Shown here: one piece after another, positions 10,774-21,336 of the stretch
How the letters are laid out: every line of letters begins with the position of its first letter
Position numbering within the stretch: the stretch's first letter is position 1
Assembly: GCA_039105265.1 (NCBI GenBank)
Contig: JAPFFF010000004.1
Coordinates: 4,836,001-4,900,000 of the forward strand
Length of the DNA stretch: 64,000 nt
Direction of reading: 5' to 3'
From: Tritrichomonas musculus
Taxonomy: Eukaryota > Parabasalia > Tritrichomonadida > Tritrichomonadidae
Position numbers and translations under genes: made by a program
Notes under the pieces: generated by a model
Databases searched by the model: none
What the model saw: the letters and a program-made list of their open reading frames with translations, nothing else
Told to the model about the DNA's origin: nothing

Positions 10774-10915
10774 GGTTGAGTTTACTATGTTATAGAATTA
10801 AAATTAAGAACTTATTTCTATATATTTATTTATATTGAAAGATTATTAATTTGATTAATAATTATTTTACTATTAAAATCATGAATTCTGTATATGTTCA
10901 AATAATTTAACCTGA

Positions 10916-11408
10916 ATCAGAAATAGACTTGTTATTTTGAGAATCGATATCAAAAACGTCACTTTTTTACATCTGATACTCGATTATCAGTTTACAAATC
11001 TGATATCGAGATTATCGATTATCAAGATATCAGATATGAAATGTGATATAAAAATAATTGTAAACTTGATATCAATTACCGAGATCTCGAGATCTCAAAC
11101 AGATTTATTTTTTTTTATAATTGGTATTTGTGATTTTATTATATCTAAAAATAAATAATAGAATGTATTGATGTTTATTTTTGACTAAAATCAAAAAATA
11201 CATTCTTTTTTATGAAATATTTGAGATTTAAATACGATCATATAGTTATCAAAAAGTTTAATTGAAAATTCTGATATCAAAAGCTGAGAAAAAAAATTCT
11301 CGATCTCTGAAATCGATCTCGAGAATCTGTGCATATTTATGTATCGATATCAAAAAGTCAATCAATTATCGATCTCGATAATCGGAGAATAACAAGTCTA
11401 ATCAGAAA
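10916..11408 (+). mobile_element. hAT-like MITE, copy B, with 8-bp target duplication
   Basis: A 477-bp element from 10924 to 11400 flanked by the perfect 8-bp direct repeat ATCAGAAA (10916-10923 and 11401-11408). Its ends are TAGACTTGTTA inverted repeats. It matches copy A over the full length in inverted orientation, with a 158-bp gap between the two elements. The two different target duplications show two independent insertions, not one element with long arms. Any short open frame inside is incidental. Confidence 0.9.
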
Positions 11409-11866
11409 TTATATTTTTTTTTTTTAATTTTTCATACAATTAAACTAGTTATTGTTTGTTTCCCAACCTTTCACCTAACTCTTTATAGAGAAAAATATTT
11501 AATGAGGCCTCCACAATTTATTTTTCACAATCAAAATGATATTATATGATATTTAATATTTTAATTGTTCATCGGAACGCCCAAAATTCCCTTTTACTTT
11601 TTTTCTATCTCTAATGTTTTTTCTTTTTGATACATATTTGTATTGACTAATTTTAAGTATCAATTTCAATTATAATTATTCAGCGATATGATTAAAAATC
11701 ATATGAGACGAGAAAATCATGAATATATAGTTAATTAATCATTGATTGATTTCTATTTCATTGTCAAATCATAATTGGTAATTTGAATGTTTAAAAGCAA
11801 TTCTTAATAACTTGAAATTTAATAAAAAGTGACATTTAATGGCAAATTTCGTAATAAAAGTGAAAA
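11409..11866. other. AT-rich spacer
   Basis: About 460 bp; no gene, repeat or RNA seen. Confidence 0.45.
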
Positions 11867-12244
11867 TTGGCTAAGGAATCAAATTGCTCTTATTTGTGTG
11901 ATTCTATTTTACATCCGCTGTTCAAAATAGCAGCCAATACTATACCTGATTTGAATTTTTCAGCTTTTTCAATAGAAACAATTTTGACTACAATTGCAAA
12001 AGTTCAAATTGGAAAGAATAATTACTTCGAAGTAATTAGCACGGAAATTGAGAACGTATTCAATTTGAAGAAAAGTAGAGGAAAAGTTGAAGATTATTTC
12101 TTTAGGTACTTTTCAATGACGAGAATGGTGTTTTCTGACTTTGACAAAATATATTCTGAAATTCATCAGCACCTTATTGTACCTTTTTTAGGAAGTGGAG
12201 AGCTGCCAACATTTGAACTGTTCAAGATGCTTGACAAGCATTGA
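11867..12244 (+). CDS. Hypothetical 125-residue protein
   Basis: An open frame with codon use like the neighbouring host genes and a plausible folded composition: an N-terminal Cys pair (NCSYLCDS), then amphipathic helices (KIAANTIPDLNFSAFSIETILTTIAKVQ, shown here as a description of residues about 20-47), and a second helical half ending FELFKMLDKH. There is no signal peptide, membrane segment or known motif. It is followed 290 bp downstream by a transposable element, so it may be the intact small gene or the remaining part of a larger one. I do not recognise the family. Confidence 0.45.
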   Translation: MAKESNCSYLCDSILHPLFKIAANTIPDLNFSAFSIETILTTIAKVQIGKNNYFEVISTEIENVFNLKKSRGKVEDYFFRYFSMTRMVFSDFDKIYSEIHQHLIVPFLGSGELPTFELFKMLDKH

Positions 12245-12651
12245 CATTGAATGGTTGTCTCTCGTTACCATTCAAACGATCACTTTTATAATCAAAACAT
12301 CAAAGGTCAATGTAAAAATATATCGCGATTTATACATACAAAACACGTTAATTTCATTATAAAAACAGATTTTATTTTACTTATTACAAATGTAGCTATG
12401 CTTAATACAAACATCTGCTAAAAATAATCATTCGAATTAATATGGAGAATCAGATTGTTTGAAAAAATATTATTCTTTGTGATGCTAAGTGATAAAGCAT
12501 TTTATAAAAAAAAAAAAAAAAAATATTTATTAATTATTGATATTAGGGTGGTCAAATATGCCCAAAATAATATTTTTTAAAAATCATGAGCCAAAATGTG
12601 GGCCAAAAATAATCAATAAATATCACATATATTTTTTTTAAAAAATATAGG

Positions 12652-13004
12652 AGTGTAAGTTTAGGGGAAAATGTTATTTTAGAAGGAAAATCTGCCTAAA
12701 AATTCATAAGGCAAAAATATCATTTTTCTCATATAATTATTTATTTATTCAAACTTTCTTTTATTAAAATATAATATACATTTATTTTAGAACGTGTTTG
12801 ACATAAAATATTAGCAATTCGTAAAAAATAGGAAATGATATTATCTAAGATGTCTAAAAACAAAAAATTAAGAAAACAAAAACTTTAAGTAAAAAATCAA
12901 TTTTTATTCATTATTATTTCATTTGGTGATGAATTTAAGTGATAAATCATATCTCACTGTGTTGTACGTTAAGAATTGCTTTTTAACATACAATAAGAAT
13001 AATA

Positions 13005-13038
<34 letters not shown>

Positions 13039-13750
13039 TGATTTGCGGTCCAAGCATCCAATATATGATGTCCAAGTTCAGTCTTGAAGTTGCAAAGATC
13101 ATTAGAAATGTAATGCTCAGCTCTGAATTCAGAAATGCAAGAACACCATTTGAAAAAGTTACGGTTTTAGTGAATTCTGGAAAACACATATCAATTCAAA
13201 ATACCTGCAAAGCCATTGGTATTAGTACCAAAAGATATTATAAAATAAAGAATAAAGATGATAGCGATGATGATGAGTCAGTAAAAGATTCAAACCGCCA
13301 GCTGCTCACAAATAAAGAAGAATTTGAAATAATACAGAATATTGAATGTGCTCAATTAAAATGTGAATGTTTACGAGGGAAGATGAAAAAAAATTAGCAA
13401 GTAAGCTATTTTATGATAGAACCGGACATGAAAGAATATTATGGCGTGATTGGTTCCAACGTTTCTTTCAGCGATACAATTCTTTGATCGTGATAGTCAA
13501 ATTGATTTTTTACTTAAAGTTTTTGTTTTCTTAATTTTTTGTTTTTAGACATCTTAGATAATATCATTTCCTATTTTTTACGAATTGCTAATATTTTATG
13601 TCAAACACGTTCTAAAATAAATGTATATTATATTTTAATAAAAGAAAGTTTGAATAAATAAATAATTATATGAGAAAAATGATATTTTTGCCTTATGAAT
13701 TTTTAGGCAGATTTTCTTTCTAAAATAACATTTTCCCCTAAAATTACACT
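12652..13750 (+). mobile_element. Nested DNA transposon with ~250-bp inverted repeats
   Basis: The left arm (about 12652-12902) is repeated almost perfectly as its reverse complement at about 13499-13750. Both arms begin AGTGTAA and continue through TTTAGGGGAAAATG; the arms differ at only a few positions. Between them lie a 31-base T tract (13007-13037) and one short coding region (13038-13397 and its continuation). Length, long near-identical arms and a single transposase-like fragment indicate a non-autonomous DNA transposon. The target duplication is ambiguous because both flanks are TATA-rich. Near identity of the arms suggests a young element or arm homogenisation. Confidence 0.8.
13038..13397 (+). 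pseudogene. Transposase DNA-binding fragment (HTH, pogo/Tigger-like)
   Basis: A 119-residue open frame inside the nested transposon. The part from MSKFSLEVAKII through CKAIGISTKRYYKI reads as a helix-turn-helix, and the following LLTNKEEFEIIQNIECAQL resembles the second helical module (CENP-B/pogo type) of DDE transposases. Near 13370 the frame appears to shift: another frame continues with REDEKKLASKLFYDR and WRDWFQRFFQRY, typical of the end of such a module. No DDE catalytic domain follows before the right arm, so this is only the DNA-binding half. The first two codons after the T tract may not be the true start; MSKFSLEV at 13065 is a better one. Confidence 0.5.
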
Positions 13751-14729
13751 ATTATATATAAATATATTAATATAATTATCGTTTTATATCTTTTTAAAAG
13801 TATTTTTTCCTCTTAATTTAATAAATTGAATGCGATAAAACTATATTTAATGATAGTTTTTTTATCGTTTTCATCAGAAATATCGAGTATCCAAAAAATT
13901 AATATATCTTCCTAAAAGTTTTTAATATTAAATAAATTAATCTATTTTTATTATATATAATGGTCATACATTTAATTTACATAAATAAAACTATATAATG
14001 GCCATATATAAAATTTTAACCCAACTTGGCCCAAATTTTTTGAGCTAACTTTTCTCACAATTTTTGAATAATTCAGAAGATATTTGGCAATTAAATATGG
14101 GCTAACTTGGGTCAAGTTAGGCCAAAATTTTGCATTCACAATAAATTGATATATCAGTATATTTATATCTTCCTATAAAGTTAAAAGGTTATTTAAGAAT
14201 TTAAATAGTAATAATTAAAGATATCTTTATTTATCATATTATTATTTAGCTTTTCATGATTTTATTATATTCAGCTTTTAACTGAAATTCTTCAAAATTT
14301 TAAATATCAATAAGATGAGAAAAAAATACAAGTAAAATGAATTAAACAAATTTATAAGGGAAAATTCAAAATATATGAAATAATGAATTTGATTAACCCA
14401 ATAAAATTACCTGTTTTATTTTAGGTAAAAAATTGACCTCAACGATCAATAATTTAAAATTTTTATTTCTTATCTCTCTCCCCACCCCTCTCGACAACAT
14501 TTTTCGCAAAATAACAATAATAATAAAAGCAATTATTTGACCTTTTTTGATCGGTAATAATTGAAAAAATTGAGAGGTTATTTGGTGACCCAATTACTCT
14601 TTTTTTTTTTTTTTTTTTTTGACCCATTTTTCTTTTTTGACCCATTCAGTGCAACCCTAATTGATATTAATATGATACTTTATTATAATAAAAACTGCTG
14701 AATGAGTGGTTTAAAAAAATTTTTTGAAT

Positions 14730-15330
14730 TTTTTTTAAAAATGACACTCCCAAATGGAGTCGAAATTCTTATCAAAACTCTTTTATCTTTAAACATTAAC
14801 AACAATAACACAACATTCAATAAAAATATTCGTAAATTCGCCAGATTGGGAATTATTTAAGTCGGCAATGATAAAATATCAAGTTATTGTCCGTTTTGCT
14901 ATACAAAAAATAAACGTTGTTTTTTTACAAATGATAATAGTCACTATTCATATTCAAATACATGTGCCGATTGTTTAGAATTTAAAAAATATTTAGAAAT
15001 TTTCAATAATAATATCTTAAAATTGATTACTGATTTTTTGGTAACATATCAAGTTTCTTTAAATGCAATATATTCATTCAAATTTCCTAAAATTTTACAA
15101 TACTCCAATCCATTGATAAATATAATAGAAAAAATCAGATTTACGAAATCAGATTTATTTATTATTTGAAAATTTTAAATCTTACATCAATAAAGAAAAT
15201 GCAGGAGAATTTTTCTCCATCCTTGTCGATGGAGCATCAAGAAATTTAAAAAAAATTTATGCTTTTATATTGTTTACAAAAAGCAGATTGTTTTATTTGA
15301 AAATTCATCGGGTCGATATCCAAAGTAGAT
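14730..15330 (+). pseudogene. hAT transposase relic
   Basis: Decayed coding sequence with several in-frame stops. Pieces still readable on the plus strand are a zinc-finger-like block with CPFC ... CADC spacing (about 14895-14985), a segment LNAIYSFKFPKILQYSNP (about 15059-15117) that matches the hAT 'pf..ve...F..ll..l.P' region, and VDGASRNLKKIYAFILF (about 15225-15280), matching the region round the first catalytic Asp of hAT transposases. The order is right for a hAT N-terminal half. It ends where Maverick-type sequence begins, and may be the source family of the hAT-like MITEs nearby, but the ends are not present to prove it. Confidence 0.5.
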
Positions 15331-15829
15331 ATATTAAACTGTGTTTCGGGGACTACATTCACTCCACGCAGTTTAACGTTTTAGAAGCCCCTCCAACCCC
15401 CATTCCAGCTAATTTCAGACTCCAATAAAATAGCCCCAAAAATGAATTGTAAACAAGCCCCCTATCATAATTTACATATTTTTATTCCTACGTCGTTGGC
15501 ATATCCTCAAAACATTTTATGGCGGAATCTAAGACGTCTTTATAGGGAATGTGGGGTATGCTGACATTGATGAAGGAATAATGTGAAAATGAGGTTTATT
15601 TTTGTTTTAAATGAGCTACAGAAGAGATGAACAAGTAAATTATTAAATCCCATTACCAATTGAAATAGTATATAATTCCGAAGTCGATGCATTAAGAATC
15701 CCTAAACGATTTGACGTTGGTACTAAATTTAATCATAATGGGAATTAACATTTTTACAGACTCTACATTAAATATCCGCCCGAATGGAACACATCGAATG
15801 TTGGGGAAAAAATAATTGGAGTTCGTAAT

Positions 15830-16798
15830 ATGTCAATTCGTTGGAGAGATGGGGATCTACAATTAATGCTATATATAAGGAAAAATAAACGGATTATCAC
15901 GAGAACAGTCGTTGATGAAGATAATCTAGCTGCGATCATTGCTATTGACTATGAAGACCTCCTACCTAATATGAGAATATTTGGTATACCAATCAGTATT
16001 AGAATATCAAGCAACAATACATGGGATGATATTAAAGAGAAGATCATGAGCATCATTGAACAAGAGAATCTATATAATTATATCTACAAAAGACTTAAAT
16101 CAGAATTTAGTGTTCCTGCTAATATAATACCCAAGCTCAATCAATTAGACCAAATCAAAAATAATTACTATGAGATGTTAGAGGAAGCCCCTTCGTTGAT
16201 TGGTGAAAATATTCCCTTCTATCTAGAACCTAATGATATAAATATAATCAAATCAATTGAAAGAGGTAGTACTTATTTGAAATTCGTTTCCCCGCAGAAT
16301 AATAGGGAGAATAAAGATTGCTTCATTGATTTCATGATTACTGATCTTGATTCTCTTACAGGTGATATTCATTCTATTTATAAGAAAATATATAAGCAAT
16401 ATGATACTGACGATGGAGAAGTTTTGACAGGCAAATCTCATGATGACCCTGAAGACTTAGATCGAGGTGATTGGTTTGATGAGTATACAGCTAATTTCTT
16501 TAATATAGGTCTCAGTGTTTACAAAAATGATCTGAATTACGTGACTAGATTTCATAGAATTTTATGGTTAAAGAATGTTATGTCTGATTTACATTGTGAG
16601 AGTGCAGCATCATTTGCGAGTCAATCAAATCATAATATTATAGGTAGAACAAATGAAACATTCAGTCCTATTAAGTACTATAAAGTGAATGATAAGTTTT
16701 GGATTGAGTTTTATGAGAGATGCAAATTAAATGTTCCAGTTTCATTCAACGATAATGTTACATTTACAATGGATATGGTGTTCTTACAAAACCGTTAG
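15830..16798 (+). pseudogene. Maverick structural-type protein (fossil part)
   Basis: A 322-residue open frame lying first in the Maverick block. No enzyme motif is visible; it is rich in beta-type segments (for example RIFGIPISIRISSN and a C-terminal VPVSFNDNVTFTMDMVF). Position next to the integrase and packaging ATPase suggests one of the family's virion proteins, possibly a minor capsid type, but I cannot assign which from sequence alone. Confidence 0.45.
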
Positions 16799-16850
16799 CT
16801 ATTATACAGTTGAGGACTGATCTGTAAAACAGACTCTTTATTTTTGGTAA

Positions 16851-17732
16851 ATGTCCAGAGTTAGGTTTAAGACACTAGATGAAGTATATAAGAAGTATCC
16901 AACAAATACGTTATCTAAATTCAAGAGAATAGCTAACAGATATGGTTTGACTGATGATGAAGCTAAGGAGTACCTTAATAGTCATGTCGTTCACGATCAG
17001 CATATTCCTCCACCTAAATTCATGCATATATATTCGAAGATTCAACGTTCTTTTCAGATGGATACGTTCATTTGCGATGCAAAGTCCGCTACACAGATAG
17101 GGAATCCCGATTACTTAATGTTCATCAATGTCAATACACGTATGGCATATGCGTATGAAATATCGTGCAAGGGAGCTAAGGAAGAGTTGAGATCATTAAA
17201 CGAATTCATTAAAGAAGAACCTGAATGCAAGTCTATAACATCAGATGAGGATACAGCATATTTATCAAAATTTGTGATCTATTTCATGAGGGAACATAAT
17301 ATCATATATACTAAAACAACAACCGATAACGATCATAAAAAGTTAGGTATCATAAATAGATTCATGAGAACAATCAGAAATATGAAAGTTAATGAACCAA
17401 ACAATGATATACTAACCTTAGTAGATTCCTATAATGATATGCCTCATAGATCTCTTAATTATAAGTCTCCCAATGAGATAACAGAAGAAGATGAAATAGA
17501 GTATATCAATAAGATGGAAAAACAAGTTAATCCTTATGACTTCAAACCTGGTGATATAGTTAGAGTAGTTCTCGATAAGAGTCCTCTAACAAAGCATCGT
17601 TCGAATCTATCTAAACAATCTTACATCGTCAACTCCAAAGATGGTAATCAATTCTTGATACGTTCAACTGATGTATCTGTAGATACCATCCCCGGCTATA
17701 AACTTGTGAAAGCAACCAATAATGTTCCGTGA
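16851..17732 (+). pseudogene. Maverick integrase (fossil part)
   Basis: A 293-residue frame with the organisation of the Maverick/Polinton c-integrase: an N-terminal helical region, a DDE-type catalytic core beginning around FQMDTFICDA, with TSDEDTAYLS and a helix with NRFMRTIRNM, then the C-terminal region starting FKPGDIVRVV, an SH3-like or chromodomain-like module typical of this integrase. In living elements it inserts the element DNA with a 6-bp target duplication. Here it is part of a broken element. Confidence 0.7.
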
Positions 17733-18031
17733 GCAACATCTATTAATTCTGGTAAGAGAGGTATCGTTAAGGAGATTCGTTCATATAATAAGAAGAGAGA
17801 TGCATATTCAATCACTTATGAAATGCCTGACAATTCAACTATGAAGGATACCATCAAAGCTAAAATTATGAGAGAAGGTCATCCAACAAAATTGTCAACT
17901 ATGGAATGTCAGTACTCGTTGAACGTCGCAAAGCGACCTGAGGACAGGAGTCCATGTCAAAATAGCATACCAGATCAAATAAGGAAGTTCATTTAACTTT
18001 TCAAAAAATGGCTGATTCATAAATTAAGAAA

Positions 18032-18682
18032 GTGGAAGATCTTATCGAAGATTCATTACGAAAGAATCAAAGAGATATTGAAATGGCTTTGATTAAACCA
18101 CTTAGTTCTGAGTATCCGTTCTCATCAAACGGTATCTATTTCCTTATAGGCAAGATAGGAGCAGGGAAATCATTCTGGAAATGGATACATATTATGATAA
18201 CAGAGCGATTATATACAAAGCCCTACTACAGTAAGATCATATTCTGTTCTACATCAGGGAAGCTAGATAAGACTGCTGAGGTGTTATCCAAAAATGTTAA
18301 AACCCCAATCGAATATATTAAAGAAGAGAACCTACTTCCATATCTTAAACGTCATCTAGAACGTAAACTCAAGTACTACGCAAGGGTGAAGCATGTCCTA
18401 TCCAAAATGGTTGAAACGAATGAAGAAATGGCTCGTATCATTTCGAATCATTATTTGATGGAAATTGAAGACAGAATCGCTTACATAGCATCAAAGCTCG
18501 TTCAATACCAGACTACGTCATATCCATACAACACATTACTCGTACTTGACGATGCTGCTGGATCCCCATTACTGAATAATGGAAACTGCGAACTCTGTCG
18601 GTTACTTACAAAGGCTCGTCACTTCTTATTTAACGTGTATTATAGCTGTTCGGACATTACAATTCGTTCATCTAAATGTTAA
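18032..18682 (+). pseudogene. Maverick packaging-type ATPase (fossil part)
   Basis: A frame with a Walker A motif GKIGAGKS (about residue 40-48) and a Walker B-like LLVLDDAAG further on, with the spacing of the FtsK/A32-like packaging ATPases of Mavericks and large DNA viruses. It follows the integrase on the same strand, as in other trichomonad Mavericks. Part of the broken element. Confidence 0.65.
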
Positions 18683-19033
18683 GAGACTAGCGACAGATAT
18701 CATCTGTTATAGCGGGTTTAGTAAAGAAGACTTCACATCAATGCTTCAGAACACCTAACAATCTCGATATCAAGTCAACGACAACTGAATTTCTTAACCA
18801 TAAAGGTCAGCATCATTGATTCATAATCAATATCACTGCAAATGAACCACATTTTGAGGAGTAAACACCAGGTATTTTTGTTACTTAGAAACATGGGATT
18901 CAAAAGTTTCATTACTAGAGGATGGAATAGACTGAAAAGTGATGTTCATCAAGGACTCATTGGAGCCATAAACGTAGCACATTGAGTATGGAATACAACC
19001 AAGAAAGGGCTCATTGGAGTTAAGAATTATGTT

Positions 19034-19898
19034 ATGAATAATCCTAAAGCTATAGGTACTGTATTACTTGCAATAACACCATTCGCGACAGCATTCAATC
19101 CTGCTTTAGGAGCTATTACGTCAAAAAGTGCCAAAATATTCAGTCACATGCCTAAGGGTTCCGTTACTGACAAGCTCGTGAAGATTAGTGAACAGTTCGC
19201 TAGTGGGGAATTAAAACCAGGTGGGTCATCATCAGCTCAAGCAGCAGTAGATTCACGAAAGAAATCAAATAAGAGATCAAATAATAATGCTATCCCATTC
19301 AGAGGTCTTTAATGAATCATAAATGAGTTCCAGAGAACCAAACGTTATTTACGGAAGCAAAGTACGAAGTAATGCATATAGATCTAGTAATTCCCTTATA
19401 ATATCAGGTCCAAGTACTATGTATAATGAAATCACTAGACCGCGATCTTCAACGAAACAATATCATGAGAATACTAATTCATATGCTGTAACAGCACCAT
19501 ATATCAAGACTCGTAAATCTATACCCAAAACACGTATAAATAAACGTTTGTCGTAGACAAATTTTGCAAAGCAAATAAGTGAGTATTGTCTGTAATGATA
19601 TTTTTGTTGAAATCAAATGAGTTCTAAGTACGTCCGTGGAGTGAAACGAAATCAAATCATCCAGCGATGGTTGCAAAGTATCGAAGATCCTGAAAATGAA
19701 GTCATCCTTACCAAAAAAGAGGGTAAGTATATCGTGAAGTTAAGAGAGAAGAATGAAATGCCAGTCGAGATAAAACCTGAAACACCCCCAGTCGATAGTG
19801 AACCACCTGTCGATAGTGAATCCGAAAATCCACTTATAGTAACGAAACCTCAATCACGAATCGAAGTACCTAGTAGTACTGAACCAATGAGTCATTGA
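19034..19898 (+). pseudogene. Small Maverick open frames (fossil parts)
   Basis: Three short frames in series at 19034-19312, 19323-19556 and 19617-19898. The first has a hydrophobic helix (AIGTVLLAITPFATAF) followed by a Ser/Lys/Asn-rich tail; the second is Arg/Ser/Tyr-rich; the third is Glu/Pro-rich with repeated PVDSE. They match the type of small virion accessory frames seen beside the ATPase in Mavericks; individual roles are not assignable. Confidence 0.4.
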
Positions 19899-20294
19899 TC
19901 ATGAAATTCATCGCGTAGTACAGATTCAATATCCTCTGTAAACTTTGCTGCGCAAACCATTAATCTAGAGATACTCGAACAGTTACGTAATCTCGGTGAA
20001 GAGATCCGTAATGATATATTCAAGAAAGAGCAGAAACAATATATCAAACACGTCGTCAATAAAGAGTTATCGAAATCTCGTATCCGTAGTAGATACATTC
20101 CAGATCTCATGCCTGAAGTACATCTTGAACCTGAATCTGTGAAAGCAGACCTCGTTATACGAGAACCGGAATCTGTGAAATTGGAATCAGAACCCATAGA
20201 ACCTATTTGCCAAGCAAACCTAGCTCTGCTAGTCATTGAACAACCCATATTTCGATCTGCACAGCAGAGTTTAATTTAAATCACGTATACGACG

Positions 20295-20657
20295 CTAAAC
20301 ATGAATTCTAATGTTCACTCTATTTGATATTCTATTATCAAGTACTAATATTTGGCTTCTTTGAAAAAAGTATTGATCAACATCAATTTTTTCATTATAT
20401 AATAAAAGTTTGACAATTTCAATATTATTGTTTTCAATTGCTAAAAATAATTCTGTTTCTTTATATATATAATGCTGATGCAACTTATTAATATCGGTTT
20501 TTTCATACTTTAATAAATGTTTGACAATTTCTATTTTATTACGATCGATTACACTAAATAATGCTCTTATAGGCTCATCATCATCATGACATTTCTTTAA
20601 TAAACTAATCAATGCTTCTGCATCGCCTTGCTCAATTATATCTAGCATATCACTCAT
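20295..20657 (-). pseudogene. Ankyrin-repeat protein, N-terminal stump
   Basis: A 120-residue minus-strand frame with a start at 20657. It carries ankyrin-like repeats: residues about 8-50 and 75-95 show the alternation of A...L......I V K H L L K Y E and TELFLAIENNNIEIVKLLL. The last residues (after about 105) no longer look like ankyrin sequence and run into the edge of the Maverick block, so the gene was probably longer and was cut by that insertion. Trichomonads have very large ankyrin families, usually much longer than this. Whether the stump is expressed is unknown. Confidence 0.6.
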
Positions 20658-21085
20658 TACAAATATGAACTGATTAATTTATATTATCACATTATTCAAA
20701 TAAAACATGACACTTATTTGAGATTAAGGTGAATAAAAATCTTGTTTTGAAAAAGTTTTTATTATTTGAGTTCGTATCTTTTTATAGTAAAATCAAAATC
20801 TAAAAAATATATAATTTTAATATTGTAAACTAGAATTAATAAGTCGGGAGTACGATAAGCCCTTTTTAAATAGTTTATATTCTGAAAAAGTAATCGATTA
20901 ATTAATTCTAGTTTATTTATAAATATTTATATATCTTTAGAATATTGAAGAGAAAATCATTTTTTTAAATATCATAGCTTTACTGTTTCAAACATTTAAA
21001 AGTTAAAAAAAAAAAAAAGGAAAATTTATGATTACATTATTTTGATCAATGGGAAAAAAACTAAGTTCACTGGTTTTTCAGAACA
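20658..21085. other. AT-rich spacer
   Basis: About 430 bp with no gene or repeat seen, apart from an A-rich run near 21005-21020. Confidence 0.45.
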
Positions 21086-21229
21086 TCATTCTTCAACTTT
21101 AAGATGATCTTTCAAATTACCATTTGTACAAACAGGATAATCAAAACCATTGATACACATCATAGCAGTTCCATCAATAATGGCTTTAACATAAAATCCA
21201 TCATCTTCGTTTGATTGTTGATTTGACAT
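21086..21229 (-). CDS. Small 47-residue protein
   Basis: A 48-codon minus-strand frame (start ATG complement at 21227-21229, stop at 21086-21088). The protein starts MSNQQSNEDDGFYVKAIIDG and ends KDHLKVEE, with a central MMCINGFDYPVCTNGN containing two Cys eight residues or so apart. Composition is balanced, unlike the Lys/Phe/Ile/Asn noise of frames in the AT-rich spacers, and base composition is raised only within the frame. It lies 107 bp downstream of the end of the kinase gene on the same strand. I do not recognise a family; a two-Cys hairpin or short metal-binding turn is possible. Confidence 0.55.
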   Translation of the reverse strand: MSNQQSNEDDGFYVKAIIDGTAMMCINGFDYPVCTNGNLKDHLKVEE

Positions 21230-21336
21230 TAAAAAAAAGTAAAATTTTCCATAGATATTTCATTATGATGACTTTTTGAATTCTTTCTAAACAAATAAAA
21301 ACAATAGACAAATAATTTACACTATATATATATTTA

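Larger units (their letters stand above)
12536..14667. mobile_element. hAT-like element (2.1 kb) with 8-bp target duplication and nested insert
   Basis: Bounded by the 8-bp direct repeat ATTGATAT at 12536-12543 and 14660-14667. The element from 12544 to 14659 begins TAGGGTGG and ends with the inverted form of TAGGGTTG, so the ends fit the hAT consensus YARNG. Subterminal blocks rich in TGGGTCAA/GCCCA appear at both sides. It carries no transposase of its own; much of its length is a second element (12652-13750). A 21-base T tract lies at 14600-14620 just inside the right end. The short open frames at 14393-14645 on the minus strand are by-products of this subterminal sequence. Confidence 0.72.
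15340..20290 (+). mobile_element. Maverick/Polinton fossil, broken
   Basis: A block of about 5 kb whose gene set is that of a Maverick/Polinton: a structural-type protein, a retroviral-like DDE integrase, a packaging-type ATPase, and several small virion-type open frames, all on the plus strand. Codon use and GC are visibly higher than in the spacers around it. A full family member is 15-20 kb with a protein-primed DNA polymerase and long inverted ends; none of these is visible here, so only part of an element is present. It is broken, with about half a dozen or more breaks. Several frames are still long, so it is of moderate rather than great age. Sequence near 15340-15420 (CGGGGACTACATTCACTCC) may belong to its outer part; the limits are approximate. 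Confidence 0.8.

Noticed and set aside
12900-13040. T31 tract as a retroposon poly-A tail (LINE/SINE)
   Set aside because: The tract lies inside an element with long inverted arms and has no target duplication of its own.
19479-20248. Minus-strand frames across the Maverick block
   Set aside because: They are antisense to the plus-strand element frames and lack recognisable motifs.
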